Translations under genes and position numbers: made by a program
Shown here: positions 10,611 to 33,086 of the stretch, one piece after another
How the letters are laid out: the number at the start of each line of letters is the position of its first letter
How positions within the stretch are numbered: position 1 is the stretch's first letter
The notes under the pieces: model-generated
Database searches by the model: none
The model's input: the letters and a program-made list of their open reading frames with translations, nothing else
What the model was told of the DNA's origin: nothing
From: Emydura subglobosa
Lineage: Eukaryota; Chordata; Testudines; Chelidae
Length of the DNA: 64,000 nucleotides
NCBI GenBank assembly: GCA_007922225.1
Contig: ML679959.1
Location: 28,686,540 to 28,750,539, forward strand
Direction of reading: 5' to 3'

Positions 10611-12957
10611 TGCGTGTCAGGCAGGACACGTCACACGACAGGAGGGTGTGGGCAGAGGAAGTCACACAACGAAGAGAGACGAGCAGAAAAGCAGACGTCG
10701 CAGCTCTTCAGCTGCCCACTGGCATGAGCTCTCGGACCAAAACCAAAGCACCAGCTCTGCAAGCCGGCACACACCAGATTGATGCTGCCGATTCAGGGGC
10801 TACCATCCTCCTGGCTGTGTAAACCCTGGCACAGATTCTCAGCAGCGGAAAGCTGGCCCGAGGAGGGAGGCCCCCTTCTGATGGGCAGCCCTACGTGTGG
10901 GGGGGGCAGGGTAAGAGGCCTGGCTGGGCACATTTAGTGCTTTTCATCAGTGGCTGCTACGATTCCCGTGGTGCAATTCAAAGCTGCTGGTGGCAAATCC
11001 CAGGGAAGGTGGCAGCAGAAACCAGCTCTCTCTCCTACAGGGAGATGCCAGCTGGCACGGCGGGTCTAATTTCCCCCTCCGTTTGCCAGCTCTATGCGCT
11101 GTGGCCCAGTCGGCTGTACACGTGAAAGGAACTCTTCATATCATCTTCCGACGGCTGGGCTAACGGCAGCAGCAGACGGCACACCAGCCTGCCTGGGGCA
11201 TCGGTCCAAGTGCCCCCCAGACGCCGCAATCGGCCGTCAGCTGCAGGCTCCGGAGGGACCAGTCGCGTAGCCAGCTCCAGGATGTCTCGGAGCCCTAGGG
11301 CAGCGGGCCAGCTGTGGCCACTTCCTGGCAGTGACTCTCGGCTGGGGAAGCACGGACATTTGCCTCTGGGGAAGGTCGCTTGCCTGCAAGTCCCAGCAGA
11401 GCGAGCAGGGGGAGGGTGTACGGGACACACGTAAGCCCGCAATGTAGGGCACGGGGCAAGATAAACTGGGCCCCAGTCGGGAGCATCCTGAGAGCCAGGG
11501 TCAGACACGGTGAGACACACGACAGCCTCTGACACACCAGGGCCTTCCTGGAGCTGCCACCTAAGCACGTCTCCACGATCACAGCTCAGACACGACTCCC
11601 ACCAGCAGAATCATCTGCTCTGGAGGTTGGGTGAGACCCTCGGATGTCCTAGACCTAGCGCCTGTCAGTTCTCTCTGCTGGCTCTGCTTTGGGGAGGCTG
11701 TTTCTTCCTGGGGGACGGTGAATGGAATGAAAGGTGTTTGCAGGGAAAAATCAGCCACATTTGCCAGAGGGGCTTTTCTGTGTCATGGCGTAGCCTCTTC
11801 TGCTGGAAATAGTACAGAATTGCTGCCACCTTCCGGTTAGATTTTTAGATGACAGGCGGGAACAGGCTCAGAAGGGGAGTGGTACAAAGCCCACGTCCTG
11901 GGAGATTTAAAACACTGGAGAAAGTCGGCTGAAGACCATACCAAGGGGAATAATCGGGTTGGCCTCCTGGGTCTTTTCCCTCACTCAGGTATTTAAACTA
12001 TATGCTGGGTTTAAATCCTATCCCCTGTGAGCGGCCAGCCAGGCTGTGGATTGTGGTGGCAGTGTGTTATGATGCTAAGGGTGTGGCTGGTGGGGGGTCC
12101 TTTAGGAGGTCGATTCTCATGCCCTGTGATTTCTAACGAAACCCGTCGGTTTAGTGCATGAGGGTCGCTGATGTTTAAAAGAGCTGCAGATCCAGCATCG
12201 CCAGCTACTGTGATTTTGCCGTGAGAGCTGGTATTTTCCCCTGAAGCCTCAGCTGCTGGAACCAGATGATTCCAGGAGAATCTCAGCTTTCCTTTAAAAG
12301 AAAAAGTAACTTTCTAGTCCTTCTGGTTGTGGAGAAGAGCTTGAAAACATGATCCCAAAACACTACAGCACCTGAAAGTAAATATAAAGACCCCCCCACC
12401 CCCCGCCATCAGTTAATTTTTGAATCTCATGATTTGTAAGCCAGTCTCATGATTTTGGGCAGCCTGGTTCGTGATCTTTGAATGTTTAGGGTTGGCAATA
12501 CTGCAGATCACTGGTTTTTCTGCGTATCCCCAGAGTTCTCTATGTCCCATTGCCTGTTAAAGACCAGGTGATGTTCACATTTCCCCAGCTGTGCACACAC
12601 ACACATACACACACACTTCCCCCCTCTCAAGTAAGGAGTCACAGCCGTCAAGCTATGGATGCCTGGACAAGACAAGAACCCATTAATATTACACTTTGGA
12701 TGCCACAATGCACCCCATTCCTTGCATCCCCTATACTCAGCTTTTGGGCTATTTGTACTGCTTCTGCAGTCCTGGCTGCCCAGGGTTCCACAGCGACTGG
12801 GTCTGGGGAGCAGCGTGCTGGCCTAAAGAGAGGACGTTTAAAGTACCAGCTGGAAGTCACAGTGCCTAGGAGAGCTGGTGGTACTGGCAACGCAAGTCTC
12901 ACTTTCCATAGATAAGCAAGCGTTATTTTGTAATGATGGTTCTGCTTAAGCCCGATG

Positions 12958-13204
12958 GGCCTAATTTTTAAAAGCTGGTCTCCATTTTTATGCCTAGTGA
13001 GTACACTGGGGGACTACAATGATGAAGGCCACCTATGCGCTTGGAGAAATTGTGTTTGCCGTTTTGCACCTGTAATCATTAATGGCTGCATTGTCGCTTG
13101 CACATCTAACTACCAGATTTGTAGGCACAATCAGGCAATTACACATCTACATGACATCATCGGTTGTGCATGCAGTGACTGGAAGCCCGATTTAAAATCA
13201 GGCC
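12958..13204. mobile_element. hAT-like MITE with GGGCCTAATTTTTAAAA ends
   Basis: The left end GGCCTAATTTTTAAAA pairs with the right end GATTTAAAATCAGGCC as a terminal inverted repeat. No clean target duplication was found. Confidence 0.5.
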
Positions 13205-13249
13205 ATCTATCTGTGGCAATACTAGCACATCTTTTACTGCAGGATCTAG

Positions 13250-13470
13250 GCATTATAAAGCACTTTCTATTTTCAGGGTGGTTCATTAACATCGGCTAAT
13301 AGCCTTTGCAACCATCCTGTGAGACAGAAAAGGATCATTATTGCCTTCTGATATATGAGAGAATTGGGGCGCGGACAGGTTAAGTGACTTGCCCAAGTCA
13401 CACACACAGAGTCAGTATCAGAGCTGGAATTACAGTTAAGGCGTTCCAGGCTTCCAATCATGTGTTTAAT
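13250..13470 (-). mobile_element. MIR SINE, antisense
   Basis: TATAAAGCACTTTCTATTTT, then GACAGGTTAAGTGACTTGCC and CAGAGCTGGAATTACAG follow the reverse-complemented MIR consensus. Confidence 0.8.
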
Positions 13471-13675
13471 CTAACAGGAAACTCTGTAGTGATGGGCAAA
13501 TCTTCAAAAAGTCAGGGATTTCCCTCCTGCTTATATCTCCTCGCCCTCCCCCCCCCCAAATAAAAATGACAGAGAAGTGGTGGTTTCTGCTTGTTCATAC
13601 CTTTGAATTCTTATTTTGAACTTCCTTGCTTTTGCTGGAGAACTCATTGGAAGTCTCTGATGAGGATTGTGGGTA

Positions 13676-14010
13676 CAGCTGGTTGGGAAATTTTTGACAA
13701 AACCTTTTAGCTGAAAAATGCCGTTTCATCGAAACAGAAACTGCTGAGAAGGGTCACTTCTGAAGAATTTTCTGACTTGAAAAAATGTTGGAAACAAAAG
13801 TTCTGAAATTGCTGAAACCTCCCATTTCGACATGTTCAACATGGAACATTTCAGGTTTTTGGTTCTTTTGAAGTGGTGTTTAATTTCTACCAAAAATAGG
13901 TCAGAAATCAAAAAGAAGCATTTTGAAATTATTGAAACAAAACTTTTCAATTGACCCAAACTGATTTTTTTCCCAGATCGTGCAAATTATCAAGATTTTG
14001 ATCTTTTGTC
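13676..14010 (+). repeat. AT-rich interspersed repeat, AGCTGGTTGGGAA family, copy 2
   Basis: It begins AGCTGGTTGGGAAATTTTTG and contains GAAAAATGCCGTTTCATCG, TTTTCTGACTTGAAAAAATG and CTCCCATTTCGACATG, matching copy 1 in order. Confidence 0.6.
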
Positions 14011-14169
14011 CCGATTCAGGATGGGAAAATTTTGGAACCTCAATAATTCCTCACCGGATGAGAAAAGCATTTCCTTATTCTGAGTGTTCTCAGCCCTTGC
14101 GTTATGTGGTGGCGAGTGATGGACCTCGAATGAGCAGATCTCTTCTCTCAATTTCAAGCGTGTGAGTTT

Positions 14170-14440
14170 AAAAGTGATTGTCTACACCGCAGCACAGTGT
14201 GGACTACAGGGGTGTGAATTGTACAATGGGCTACTGTGTAGCATTCTAATACGCCCGGCTGACGTGAACCAAAAGGTACCTCCTGAGCATAACGGAGTCT
14301 TGTTTGAAACTGAATTACATAAACATGAGCTCGGTACCTATGAGTTCACACCAGCATGGTGTACATGGGGCAGTTAGAATTAGTGTCTGCTGCAGTTCAC
14401 AGTCCATTGTCCGGACTGCGCCACCATGTAGACAAACCTT
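14170..14440. mobile_element. MITE with TTGTCTACA ends
   Basis: AAAGTGATTGTCTACACC at the left pairs with CCATGTAGACAAACCTT at the right. No coding content was seen. Confidence 0.5.
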
Positions 14441-15459
14441 AAAAAGAAGACAAAGAGCTTTAAACAGCCTGACTACAAATCGCTTCCTTTCACAAAGAAT
14501 CAGGTTTAATTACATGCTCTATCTCCTATCCAGTTCATACCAGCTTGTCTACTCATCTATAGAGTCCTTTGGGTAAAATAAGGTGGATAGGACCTGAATT
14601 TCAAATGCAGAGACTGAGCAGACAAAAATGCTTTTAGAAGAATTTAGCCCATATGGATCTGAATTCAGACTGTGACCAACCTAGAGCTCATGGTACTTGG
14701 ATCCCATGCTTTGATTTGGCTCATTTGCTATGTCCGCTACAGATCTGAGATTTCAAACACCACCATGCAGGGGTGTTCTGTTCTGTTCACAGAGAGGGTG
14801 TGTGTTGGGGTGCCTGGGCCTTTATCTCCTAAACATTTCCTTCCTTCTAAAGGTAATAGAGATTTCCATACTGAATCAGATCCCCAATTCTGCCTCCAGC
14901 AGAGAGCCAGCGGTTAGCTGACGATTCAAGGGAAGGTAAAATAACCTGTTTTGTAAGGGCACCTACCTAGTGCTCTGATATGGACAGAGAAGAGAGAATT
15001 CTTTCCTGAGCTCTAGCAATTCAAAATCTTCTATCCTGTAGCTTGAGTTCTGATTCCTCTTCTACCACTTCCCTAGCTCACGGAGAAGCTGCAAATTGTG
15101 CCAACCCTGGCCATTCAAAGGAAGTTTCGGACTCTTTCATTGCCTGTATGCACTTTCTGCATAACTTGAGTTGCTTTCGCCCAGCCATGGAGAGCTTTAA
15201 CTGATCAAATCTGATTGGCTGCAAGAGCTCGGTTGCTTTGGATGACCACTCAGACCCTCCTCCTTCGGTTGCAACTGGTGTGTATTGTTCTTGCAGCAAC
15301 ATTAAGATTTGTACAGTTGATCATTAGCGTTTCAAAAGAAAAGGGAACTTCGCTCACTTAATGGCCATTGAAAGACAGGGGCAGTGAGCGGAGGCCTGGA
15401 GGCTCCCCGGGAGGTCCCGTCCTTTATGCCCCCCCTGGATGTGCTGAAGACTTGTGGGG

Positions 15460-25864
<10,405 letters not shown>

Positions 25865-26001
25865 GGAACAGGAAAAGATGAGATTAGAGATCTACTTTTA
25901 TTTTTAACTGCTTATTCAGAGGCCTGGGCTCCAGCCTTTGTGATGAGGATGCTAAGTTGCACCTCACAGATACGTGCCTAATGGCCTATGGAGTGGCTTG
26001 A

Positions 26002-26007
26002 AATAAA
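26002..26007 (+). promoter_or_regulatory. CLDN16: Candidate CLDN16 poly(A) signal
   Basis: This is the first AATAAA after the stop codon, 138 bases downstream. Further AATAAA copies at 27191-27196 and 27322-27327 could serve a longer 3' UTR of about 1.5 kb. The sequence alone does not decide between them. Confidence 0.4.
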
Positions 26008-28089
26008 ATCATCATCTTCAGTAACAAAGCAAGAACGCAGCCTCTCGGGAGGCTTGTGAATTCAGGACTCCCATCGCGTTGAATTCTGAGAGGTGCTAAA
26101 TACCAGCTGAATTCCATAAATCTTGCTGTTCCGTCTCAGTCAGAATCTGGCCCATGGACTTCACTGTGAGTTGAAAGAAATCAGCTTTTTGCAGGATTGG
26201 GGACCTACATGTTGTATAAAGAAACCAAAACAATAAGAGGGGGAAAAAACCAAAGAGCTAATCCATGTCTGATAAGGTGCTGACAGACCAAGGGACTCTG
26301 CAGAGAAAAGGATGGTCTGCCAGGATCACATCTGGAATCCATATAATCAGCACGTGGGCGTGTTCTCTCCTGGACAGATCAGTACAAAAGAGAACGGGCT
26401 GTACTAACCTGCACCCTGTCTGTGCCTTAGGGCTCGTGCACACATCACCAGCTGGAGAAAAGGCTGTGAGTTCCGATACATTCTGCCCTGAGACATGCAA
26501 ACCTCTTCACCAAATGTTGAGTAGCTGATCAGTCAACCCACTTGGGATGCATGGTTGCCCAGATCTGGAAATCCTAATTCAGTGCTTAACCATTCCCTCA
26601 CTGAGTCAGACAAGGACAAATTGGGTGAGGACTGCGGACCAGGCCTTGTCTCATAATTAACTAGGAACCGGTATAACCAACAATAAATTCCCTTTGATCT
26701 GAACCGCCTTTAAATCAAAATCACTTTCTTATCCAATTCAGAGCTATTTTACCATGCAGGAAGTCTACAGTCCTCATGTAGGTCTTGGGTAGGCTAAAAC
26801 GTAGGCCTTCTCTTCACAAGGAAAAAAAAATAAAATCGTGTTTGTAAGAAATTAGTTAACACATGTTAAAACTCTAGTGTAGACAGCGAGTTTTTGAACA
26901 TGTTGGTGGGAACCTAAAGTTTAACTCAACCAGTTTAGCATGTTTTACGTCTACACGCCTTGTCTACACAAGACTTTTAGAACAGGTTAGTTAGCATCCA
27001 TTAGCTACTCCTGTCTAGACAAGATGCTAGGCACTTCCTATTACTATTGGAATGGCTCTTTTAAACACCAGGGACACGATGAATGTCCTTTAGGTATATA
27101 AATGCAGGTGGTTTATGGGAAAATATAGATAGCTTGTAAATAACCTCTTTGATTAGTTTATTTCATTCCCTGTGAATAGATATTGCACCCAATAAAATGG
27201 TCTTATAATAAAACAATGACATCTGTATTACCCATATTTGTCTGTAATATTTCACCCTCTCTTTATTTTCCTCTGCCGCAGTTAACCATGTAAATCATGT
27301 ACTTTGTTGTGGCAGCTTCAAAATAAACAATTTGCTGATTCAGAGGTATGTATATATTTTTAAATATAGTGTTTCCCGCTTTCCCCATGTATTCATGAGT
27401 TATTTGCACTGGGCTCTGTGGATTTTATTAGAATGAGGATGTGGATCCAGAAAGCACATTTTAGAAGGGCAATAAAACCCACACTTAGAAACTCATGTAA
27501 TTTCTAGTCTCCTCCTTCAGGAGTCTCCCAGGCTGGGGGCGGGGAAGCAAGATGCTCAGGTGATGGTCCTGCTACATCATGATCTGTGTTGATATAGATA
27601 ACGTCCTTCCTGGAAAGGAGGGGCAAAAGACAGCAGCACAAATAGGAAAAGACTTTAGGAAGAAGAGGTTTGAGCCAGGAAGCTGAACAGTTGTGTTCTC
27701 TGATTGCTAACACTGGATCCCATAGATGTACATATCACCAGCACCTACTTTTCAAAAGTTAGGAGCCTTTGCTGTGAACTTTAGATGCATCCAAGTTTTT
27801 TAACCTGTTCTTAATGCTTCCTAATGGCAAACTCCTCTTTAAAAAAAAAATCATTCAGGTGGAGCATTCATACAGGCCGTTATCTGCATCGATGAGTCCC
27901 AAGAATTTGCAGAATTATAAGCAAAAATGAGTTTAGTTTATATAACACAATGATTAAACAACGGGCCTGGATGCCCTGCTTCTTTAAAGGGAAATCAAAA
28001 GGCTTTTTTTACCCATCTAGATCCCCAGGATATTGCGTTCTTCCTGCAGATGTTGACAGCATTTAATAATAGTGAACAAATATATAATA

Positions 28090-28300
28090 ATTAATAATCA
28101 ATAGCATCCCTTAGCACTTGGAGTGATTTTGTCTTCAAAGCATCACAAGTATTAAGAAATTCAACCCCTTAACAAGTTCTTAACAGGCAGGTGAGTTCTA
28201 TTATCCCCATTTTGCAGAGGGGAAAGCTGAGGCAGAGGGGTTAAGTGACTAGTCCAAGGCTACAGAAATAGTGTCAGAAGTGATGATCGAATCCAAGAGG
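28090..28300 (-). mobile_element. MIR SINE, antisense
   Basis: ATCCCCATTTTGCAGAGGGG, AAGCTGAGGCAGAGGGGTTA and GTGACTAGTCCAAGGC follow the reverse-complemented MIR core. Confidence 0.8.
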
Positions 28301-28712
28301 GCTCTGAGTTTTATGTTCACATCAACAGACAACACCTCCCTTTTATAAAACGAAAGCATTATTAATAGATATTTGAGCCCCTGTGCTGTATGGAGCCAGC
28401 TGACGTCATGGAGCTGTCTTTCGGTGGGGGAAGCATGTGGTTTCAGGGGGCTCATGGCAGAATCGTGGCCTTAGCTTCGACAGAAAGGAAACAAAGAAAA
28501 ACACGTCTTAAATTCTTTGCCGCACGCAGCTCAACAGACCTCCCGTGGGACGGGATCCTGCAAGGAGCTCAGCACTGTCAGTGGGAACTGAGGGCATGTT
28601 CCAACGGTAGCACAGGTTCACTTACAGGGCTGAGCCCAGACTTGCATTAGCATGTTGGGAAAGAGCTGGAAATCATGACATCTAAAGGCCCCAAGAAGAG
28701 CAGCTACCTACG

Positions 28713-28848
28713 ACGGGATGGCTCACTTGCTGATGACCTGTTCTGTTCAGTCCCTCTGAAACACCTGGCATTGGCCATTGTCGGAAGACAGGACACTGGC
28801 CTAGATAGACCATTGGTCTGACCCAGCATGGCCGTTCTTATGTTCTTA
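28713..28848 (+). mobile_element. CR1-like LINE 3' end
   Basis: GGATGGCTCACTTGCTGATG, GACCATTGGTCTGACCCAGC and GGCCGTTCTTATGTTCTTA match a common reptile CR1 subfamily end. A shorter copy lies at 57858..57905. Confidence 0.75.
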
Positions 28849-29474
28849 CGTCTGTCCTGCAAAATTGATTCCCCGTCCTCTCTCTCGACCCAAAAGACAT
28901 TCGACACAAATCATTCCAGACCATTATACTGAGTCTTTGGAGTGAGCTGGAAAACAGATCATTGAGCTTTTCTATGTCCAGTTTTTTCGCACAGTGCATG
29001 TCATTCTTGATTGATTTTCTCTTTGGAAACATCCCCCCGGACACATCCGGTCTGTATGAGATTTTGCTCCATTTTGCATTAGATCCAAAAGGCAGCTGTG
29101 GCTTTTCCGGCCAATTTACTGTATTTATGACTTTATTATTCAACTCTTGAATGGAAGGATGAAGTCAAAGCCTCTCTATGCAGCCTTCCTCGTGCCACTC
29201 CTTCATTTGCTTCCTACTGGACACCAGGCAATTAACCCTTCTACAGTTTGTTATTTATCCACTGTCAAGAATTATTGATAGCAGATCCCTGAGCCAAAAT
29301 ATTCACCCCCTTAGCGTCTTGCATGGTTCTCTCACCTGATTTGCTATTTCATTTCATTGCTAATTAACCTGTCACATGCAGGGTTAAAATAGTGCGAATG
29401 GTGGATTCTCTGTAACTTGAAGTCTTTAAACCATGATTTGAGGACTTCAGTAACTAACATAGGTTGGGGTCTAT

Positions 29475-29567
29475 TACAGGAGTGGGTGGGTGAGGTTCTG
29501 TGGCCTGCCACGTGCAGGAGGTAGACTAGATGATCATGATTGTCCCTTCTGACCTTAAAGTCTATGG
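29475..29567 (+). mobile_element. CR1 LINE 3' end
   Basis: CAGGAGGTAGACTAGATGAT, TGTCCCTTCTGACCTTAAAG and TCTATG match the CR1 terminus. Confidence 0.82.
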
Positions 29568-29954
29568 GTGTCAGTTATGTTCCTTGGCAGGCAATTATGG
29601 ACAGCCCTCACTATTTCTCAACATTATTGCATCTGAAAGCAAGGCATTTTTCAGCTGCTACTTTAAAAAAAATGCCTCATCTTCCACTGTGAGTCTTGGA
29701 AATATAGCCCAGGCAAAAAGATAATATCTTCACCAGGGGCTGAGTACTGCATGGGAACATAAAGCACAAAGCAAAGTGACTGCTTTCTAGAGAGACCACC
29801 TAGGGGACTCAATCCAGCCACGTTGCTCTGGGGCAGCTCGGAGGGGGTGGGACTGAGTGAAGGAAGGCACCAGTAGAGCTGCTGCTGTGTGGATCCACAA
29901 ACCTAAATATCTCCATGTAAGTAAGTCACAGTAACAGTCACTCTGGAAAGAAAG

Positions 29955-30115
29955 CAATGATCATTATCCCCATTTTACAGATGGGGAAACTGAGGCACGG
30001 CATGGTGACATGACCAAGGTAACACATCAGGTCTGCAGCAAAGTGAGAAATAGACCCTAGGTATCCTGACACTGAGCTCGGTGCTGTACCCATTAGACCA
30101 CACTTCCTCCTGTGG
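29955..30115 (-). mobile_element. MIR SINE, antisense
   Basis: CCCCATTTTACAGATGGGGA, AACTGAGGCACGGCATGG and CATTAGACCACACTTCCTCC are in reverse-complemented MIR order. Confidence 0.85.
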
Positions 30116-30519
30116 GGTGCACAAAGATTCCAGCTATTACGACAAACCACTGGGCCTCAGTGATGTAGCTGTTCCACACCGGGAGGAAAGCTCCCCCCGT
30201 CTGCTCAAACCCTCTTAGATCACCAGTATACTTTTCAGGGGAACTGATGCTCATCCCTCCCGGAATATCACACTGGCGAAAGGTGATGGATTGACAAACT
30301 CTGTCGAGGAAGGTTACCTATTTCTCCACTTTACAAGTACAGCATGGCTAGTGCCACTTTCCTCATGTGTCAATGCACCGGTGAGAATTCAACTCTTCCT
30401 GGAGGGCATGGTGACCTGGGCTGCCTGTTGAGTAGATGTGTGGATGTGTGTATGAGGAGTTGTATACTCAGACCAGGCAGGTAGAGTGTCAAAAATGATA
30501 TTACTGTGTTGAGTTTCCT

Positions 30520-30632
30520 TAGAGAGACAAGGTGGGGGCGGGAATATCTTTTATTGGACCAACTTCTGCTGGTGAGAGACAAGCTTTCGGGCCACACGGA
30601 CCTCTCCTTCGGGTCTGGGAAAGGTACTCCCA
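30520..30632 (+). repeat. Interspersed repeat typical of turtle genomes
   Basis: AGAGAGACAAGGTGGG, ATCTTTTATTGGACCAACTT, GGTGAGAGACAAGCTTTCGG and GGTCTGGGAAAGGTACTCC form a block I recognise as recurrent in turtle sequence. I cannot name its class with confidence. Confidence 0.6.
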
Positions 30633-30859
30633 GCATCATGGCAAAATGCAAGTTTCCCTACTCACTTTCAGATGTCACCAGTATCCATTGGTTATTTGCC
30701 TCTCACCTGCCCCTTGTAGATAATCCAGTGCAATAGAGAGCAGTGGCTCTTGTGGGCTGACCCTGGGAATTTCAGATCAGTGAGCCAGACAAGAGCACTC
30801 ACCCCACATGAAACAAAAACACGCCAAAGAACTGCACTGAGCCCTTTCGCGGATGAATT

Positions 30860-30914
30860 CGTGGGTTGGACTAGATGATCTCCTGAGGTCCCTCCCAACC
30901 CTAATCTTCCATGA
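30860..30914 (+). mobile_element. CR1 LINE 3'-end fragment
   Basis: GGGTTGGACTAGATGATCTC, TGAGGTCCCTCCCAACCCTA and a terminal ATCTTCCATGA match the CR1 end. Confidence 0.88.
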
Positions 30915-31268
30915 ACCTTTTCCCTACAAACTGATCCTCCATCGGTGTTAGAACAGCCCATAGGGTAGTTCTGTGGTCACAGATATCATCTCACAATCAT
31001 GAATACGTCACCCGCCTATTTCTGCGATTCCCTTTGTTTTGTTTTCTTTATCCCCTTTTATGGTAGTGGTTATTCCTGCAGATCAAACATGCCACTTGAC
31101 ACAAATGGGTTAAATTTTTTTATTTTTTGAATAAATAAAGCACCCAAAGGTGAAACACATCACATTTGAAAACCCAGTATTAACACAGCAGCCTGACTTA
31201 ACCCGTTCTCTCTCCCAAGCTCAGTTTCAAGGTGACCAACAGGCCCTTCTACCACTGTTAGTCTGTAT

Positions 31269-31281
31269 CGCCCTCTGCTGG
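31269..31281 (-). promoter_or_regulatory. Candidate CTCF site between CLDN16 and TMEM207
   Basis: The minus strand reads CCAGCAGAGGGCG, which fits the CTCF core consensus CCASYAGRKGGCR at every position. It lies between the converging 3' ends of the two genes and outside the repeats I recognised. Binding is inferred from the motif only. Confidence 0.45.
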
Positions 31282-31308
31282 AAATTGGAGAGAAGAGTTA
31301 CAATCTTT

Positions 31309-31340
31309 GAAATTAACGTGAAATTAACGTGAAATTAACT
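31309..31340 (+). repeat. Tandem 11-mer GAAATTAACGT, about three copies
   Basis: Two full copies are followed by a third truncated one, head to tail, starting 27 bases after the CTCF-like motif. It is too short to suggest a function. Confidence 0.7.
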
Positions 31341-32044
31341 GAATCTTGTGAATGAGGTCTTCAAAATGAGGGTGTATAGTGAAAACCTGAGCACTCCTGG
31401 CTTGTTAACCTCTCCAGTAGTATGACTAGAAGGTGACAGTCAATGAAATTAAAAGAAGCGACATATTTAGACCCAAGGAAATAATAATAAAACAGTAACG
31501 CTTTATGCAGAATAAAATATAGAACCTCTGTTGAGGTTCACTGCCAGAAGAGATCATTGAAGTAAATGTCTTGTCTGGATTAGAGGAAGTGTTGGATAAT
31601 TTATTGCCAGCTACCTGTCTACGCAAGTTACGGTTACAAGTGTAGTCCAATAACATGCTTCAGAGCATAATCTAAAAGGGTCAGGTAGGGGAAGTGATTC
31701 ATATATATACACAGGGCCTGATCCTGAGAGAGGACACTCAGGAGATGCTCTGCATCTGGCAGGACTGGGGCCTGTACATGTTAATTTTTATTACTAATAT
31801 CTGTAATAATTTAATTCCCAGGCATGAACAATGATTTCACTACAGTAACAATTATTGCCTTTCAAATGAGATTCAGAATTTAGATAGCTTCTAAAATAAG
31901 ATGTTATTGAGCTAATTTGGCTTGCTGGCAGAGTATTTGTCTCCAAAAATCGTTTTTTTTTTTTTTATAGGTTTCATTTTCTATCTAGGTACTTGTATGA
32001 CCATCATCACCGCAACATACGAGCCCCTCAGAACCTTTGGTGGA

Positions 32045-32225
32045 TGTATCCTCACACCACCCCTGTGATAAAAGGCAGTGCTATTACCCTCTTTAAGGCA
32101 CAAGGTAGATCAAGCGATTTGCCTGAAGTTGCAAAGGAAATCTATAGCTTCACCAGGAATTGCAGCCAGCTCTCGAGCCCCAATCTAGTGACCCTATCCA
32201 CTAGACAACGCTTCCTACTCTCTTT
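32045..32225 (-). mobile_element. MIR SINE, antisense
   Basis: CAAGCGATTTGCCTGAAGTT, CCAGGAATTGCAGCCAGCTC and CCACTAGACAACGCTTCCT follow the antisense MIR layout. Confidence 0.65.
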
Positions 32226-32757
32226 GGGCTAACATTTTGTGTCTGATTAATTATAAACTATTGTTAGTTTCCAAGCCAAAACCAGAATCTTGGATCTCAG
32301 CTTCGGTGAGGTTGGGAAGTCAGCAGGCCTGGAACAGGGCAGTGGGAAAGCGGGCCGTTGTCTCATAGGCTGGCACGCAGAGCTGCAGTGCGGAGCATCA
32401 TTCCTGTCTGGTTATGATAGATATTGCAGTAGAGACAGGCACCATATTAATACTGACATGAAGAGTATTTACATCATCTGAAAATCACAAAAGCAACGTT
32501 ACAATTTGGCTTCTCTTGCAAAATTCCATGTTCCGTGCTTTCCCTCTGCTGTCTTCAAAGCTGCTGCATTTTGCACGAGCCATATCTTTTAAACCATGCT
32601 ACATGCTTTCCCGGGAGGCAAGTCGCCCATCACCCACACGTGGCATATTTACACTGCACTGCACAGTATAATAGCGTAACTCTGCTACATGGTGCCAGGC
32701 TGGCCCACTGCCAAACGACTGGAGCAAACCCATCTATTTCTAGCCACTACCCAGGCA

Positions 32758-32763
32758 TTTATT
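32758..32763 (-). promoter_or_regulatory. TMEM207: Candidate TMEM207 poly(A) signal
   Basis: TTTATT on the plus strand reads AATAAA on the minus strand, 324 bases beyond the TMEM207 stop codon. It is the first canonical hexamer I found there. Use is inferred. Confidence 0.35.
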
Positions 32764-33086
32764 AGCCTTCGCTCTTGAATGGCAGTGAGCAGTATGTGCC
32801 AGGATGGAATCAGGATATTTAACAGGCAAAATGTTCAGGATGAACCCAAAATGCTGGGTACAAAACAGACCTAAACTTTGAAGTAGCCTGAAATTCAGAT
32901 CTGTATTTTGAGCCTGCAAGGGATGCAAAAACTTCTAGTCCTTTGGAGTATAAAGGAAAAGTGGGTGTTGATTCTATTTGCATTTTGTTTCCCCTTTTAA
33001 ACGCAAAAATAAAATACTTCCTCTTCAGCCTCGTGGCTGATTCTGTTCTCACACTGGTGTAGATCTGGAGTAACTCCGTTGCGGGG

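Larger units (their letters stand above)
1690..15459. other. Upstream intergenic stretch, no gene recognised
   Basis: Apart from the repeats listed, nothing in this region resembles a known exon. It includes the GC-rich stretches 5000..6030 and 10800..11700, which are open in several frames on both strands. The last kilobase before 15460 shows no clear TATA box or CpG island for CLDN16. CLDN1, which neighbours CLDN16 in mammals, is not visible. Confidence 0.6.
25865..33086. other. CLDN16-TMEM207 intergenic gap
   Basis: It holds the CLDN16 3' UTR (end not fixed), several CR1 and MIR copies and the CTCF-like motif. No coding exon was seen. Confidence 0.7.

Noticed and set aside
1..15459. CLDN1 exons, expected upstream of CLDN16 by synteny
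   Set aside because: No second claudin signature was found in either strand.
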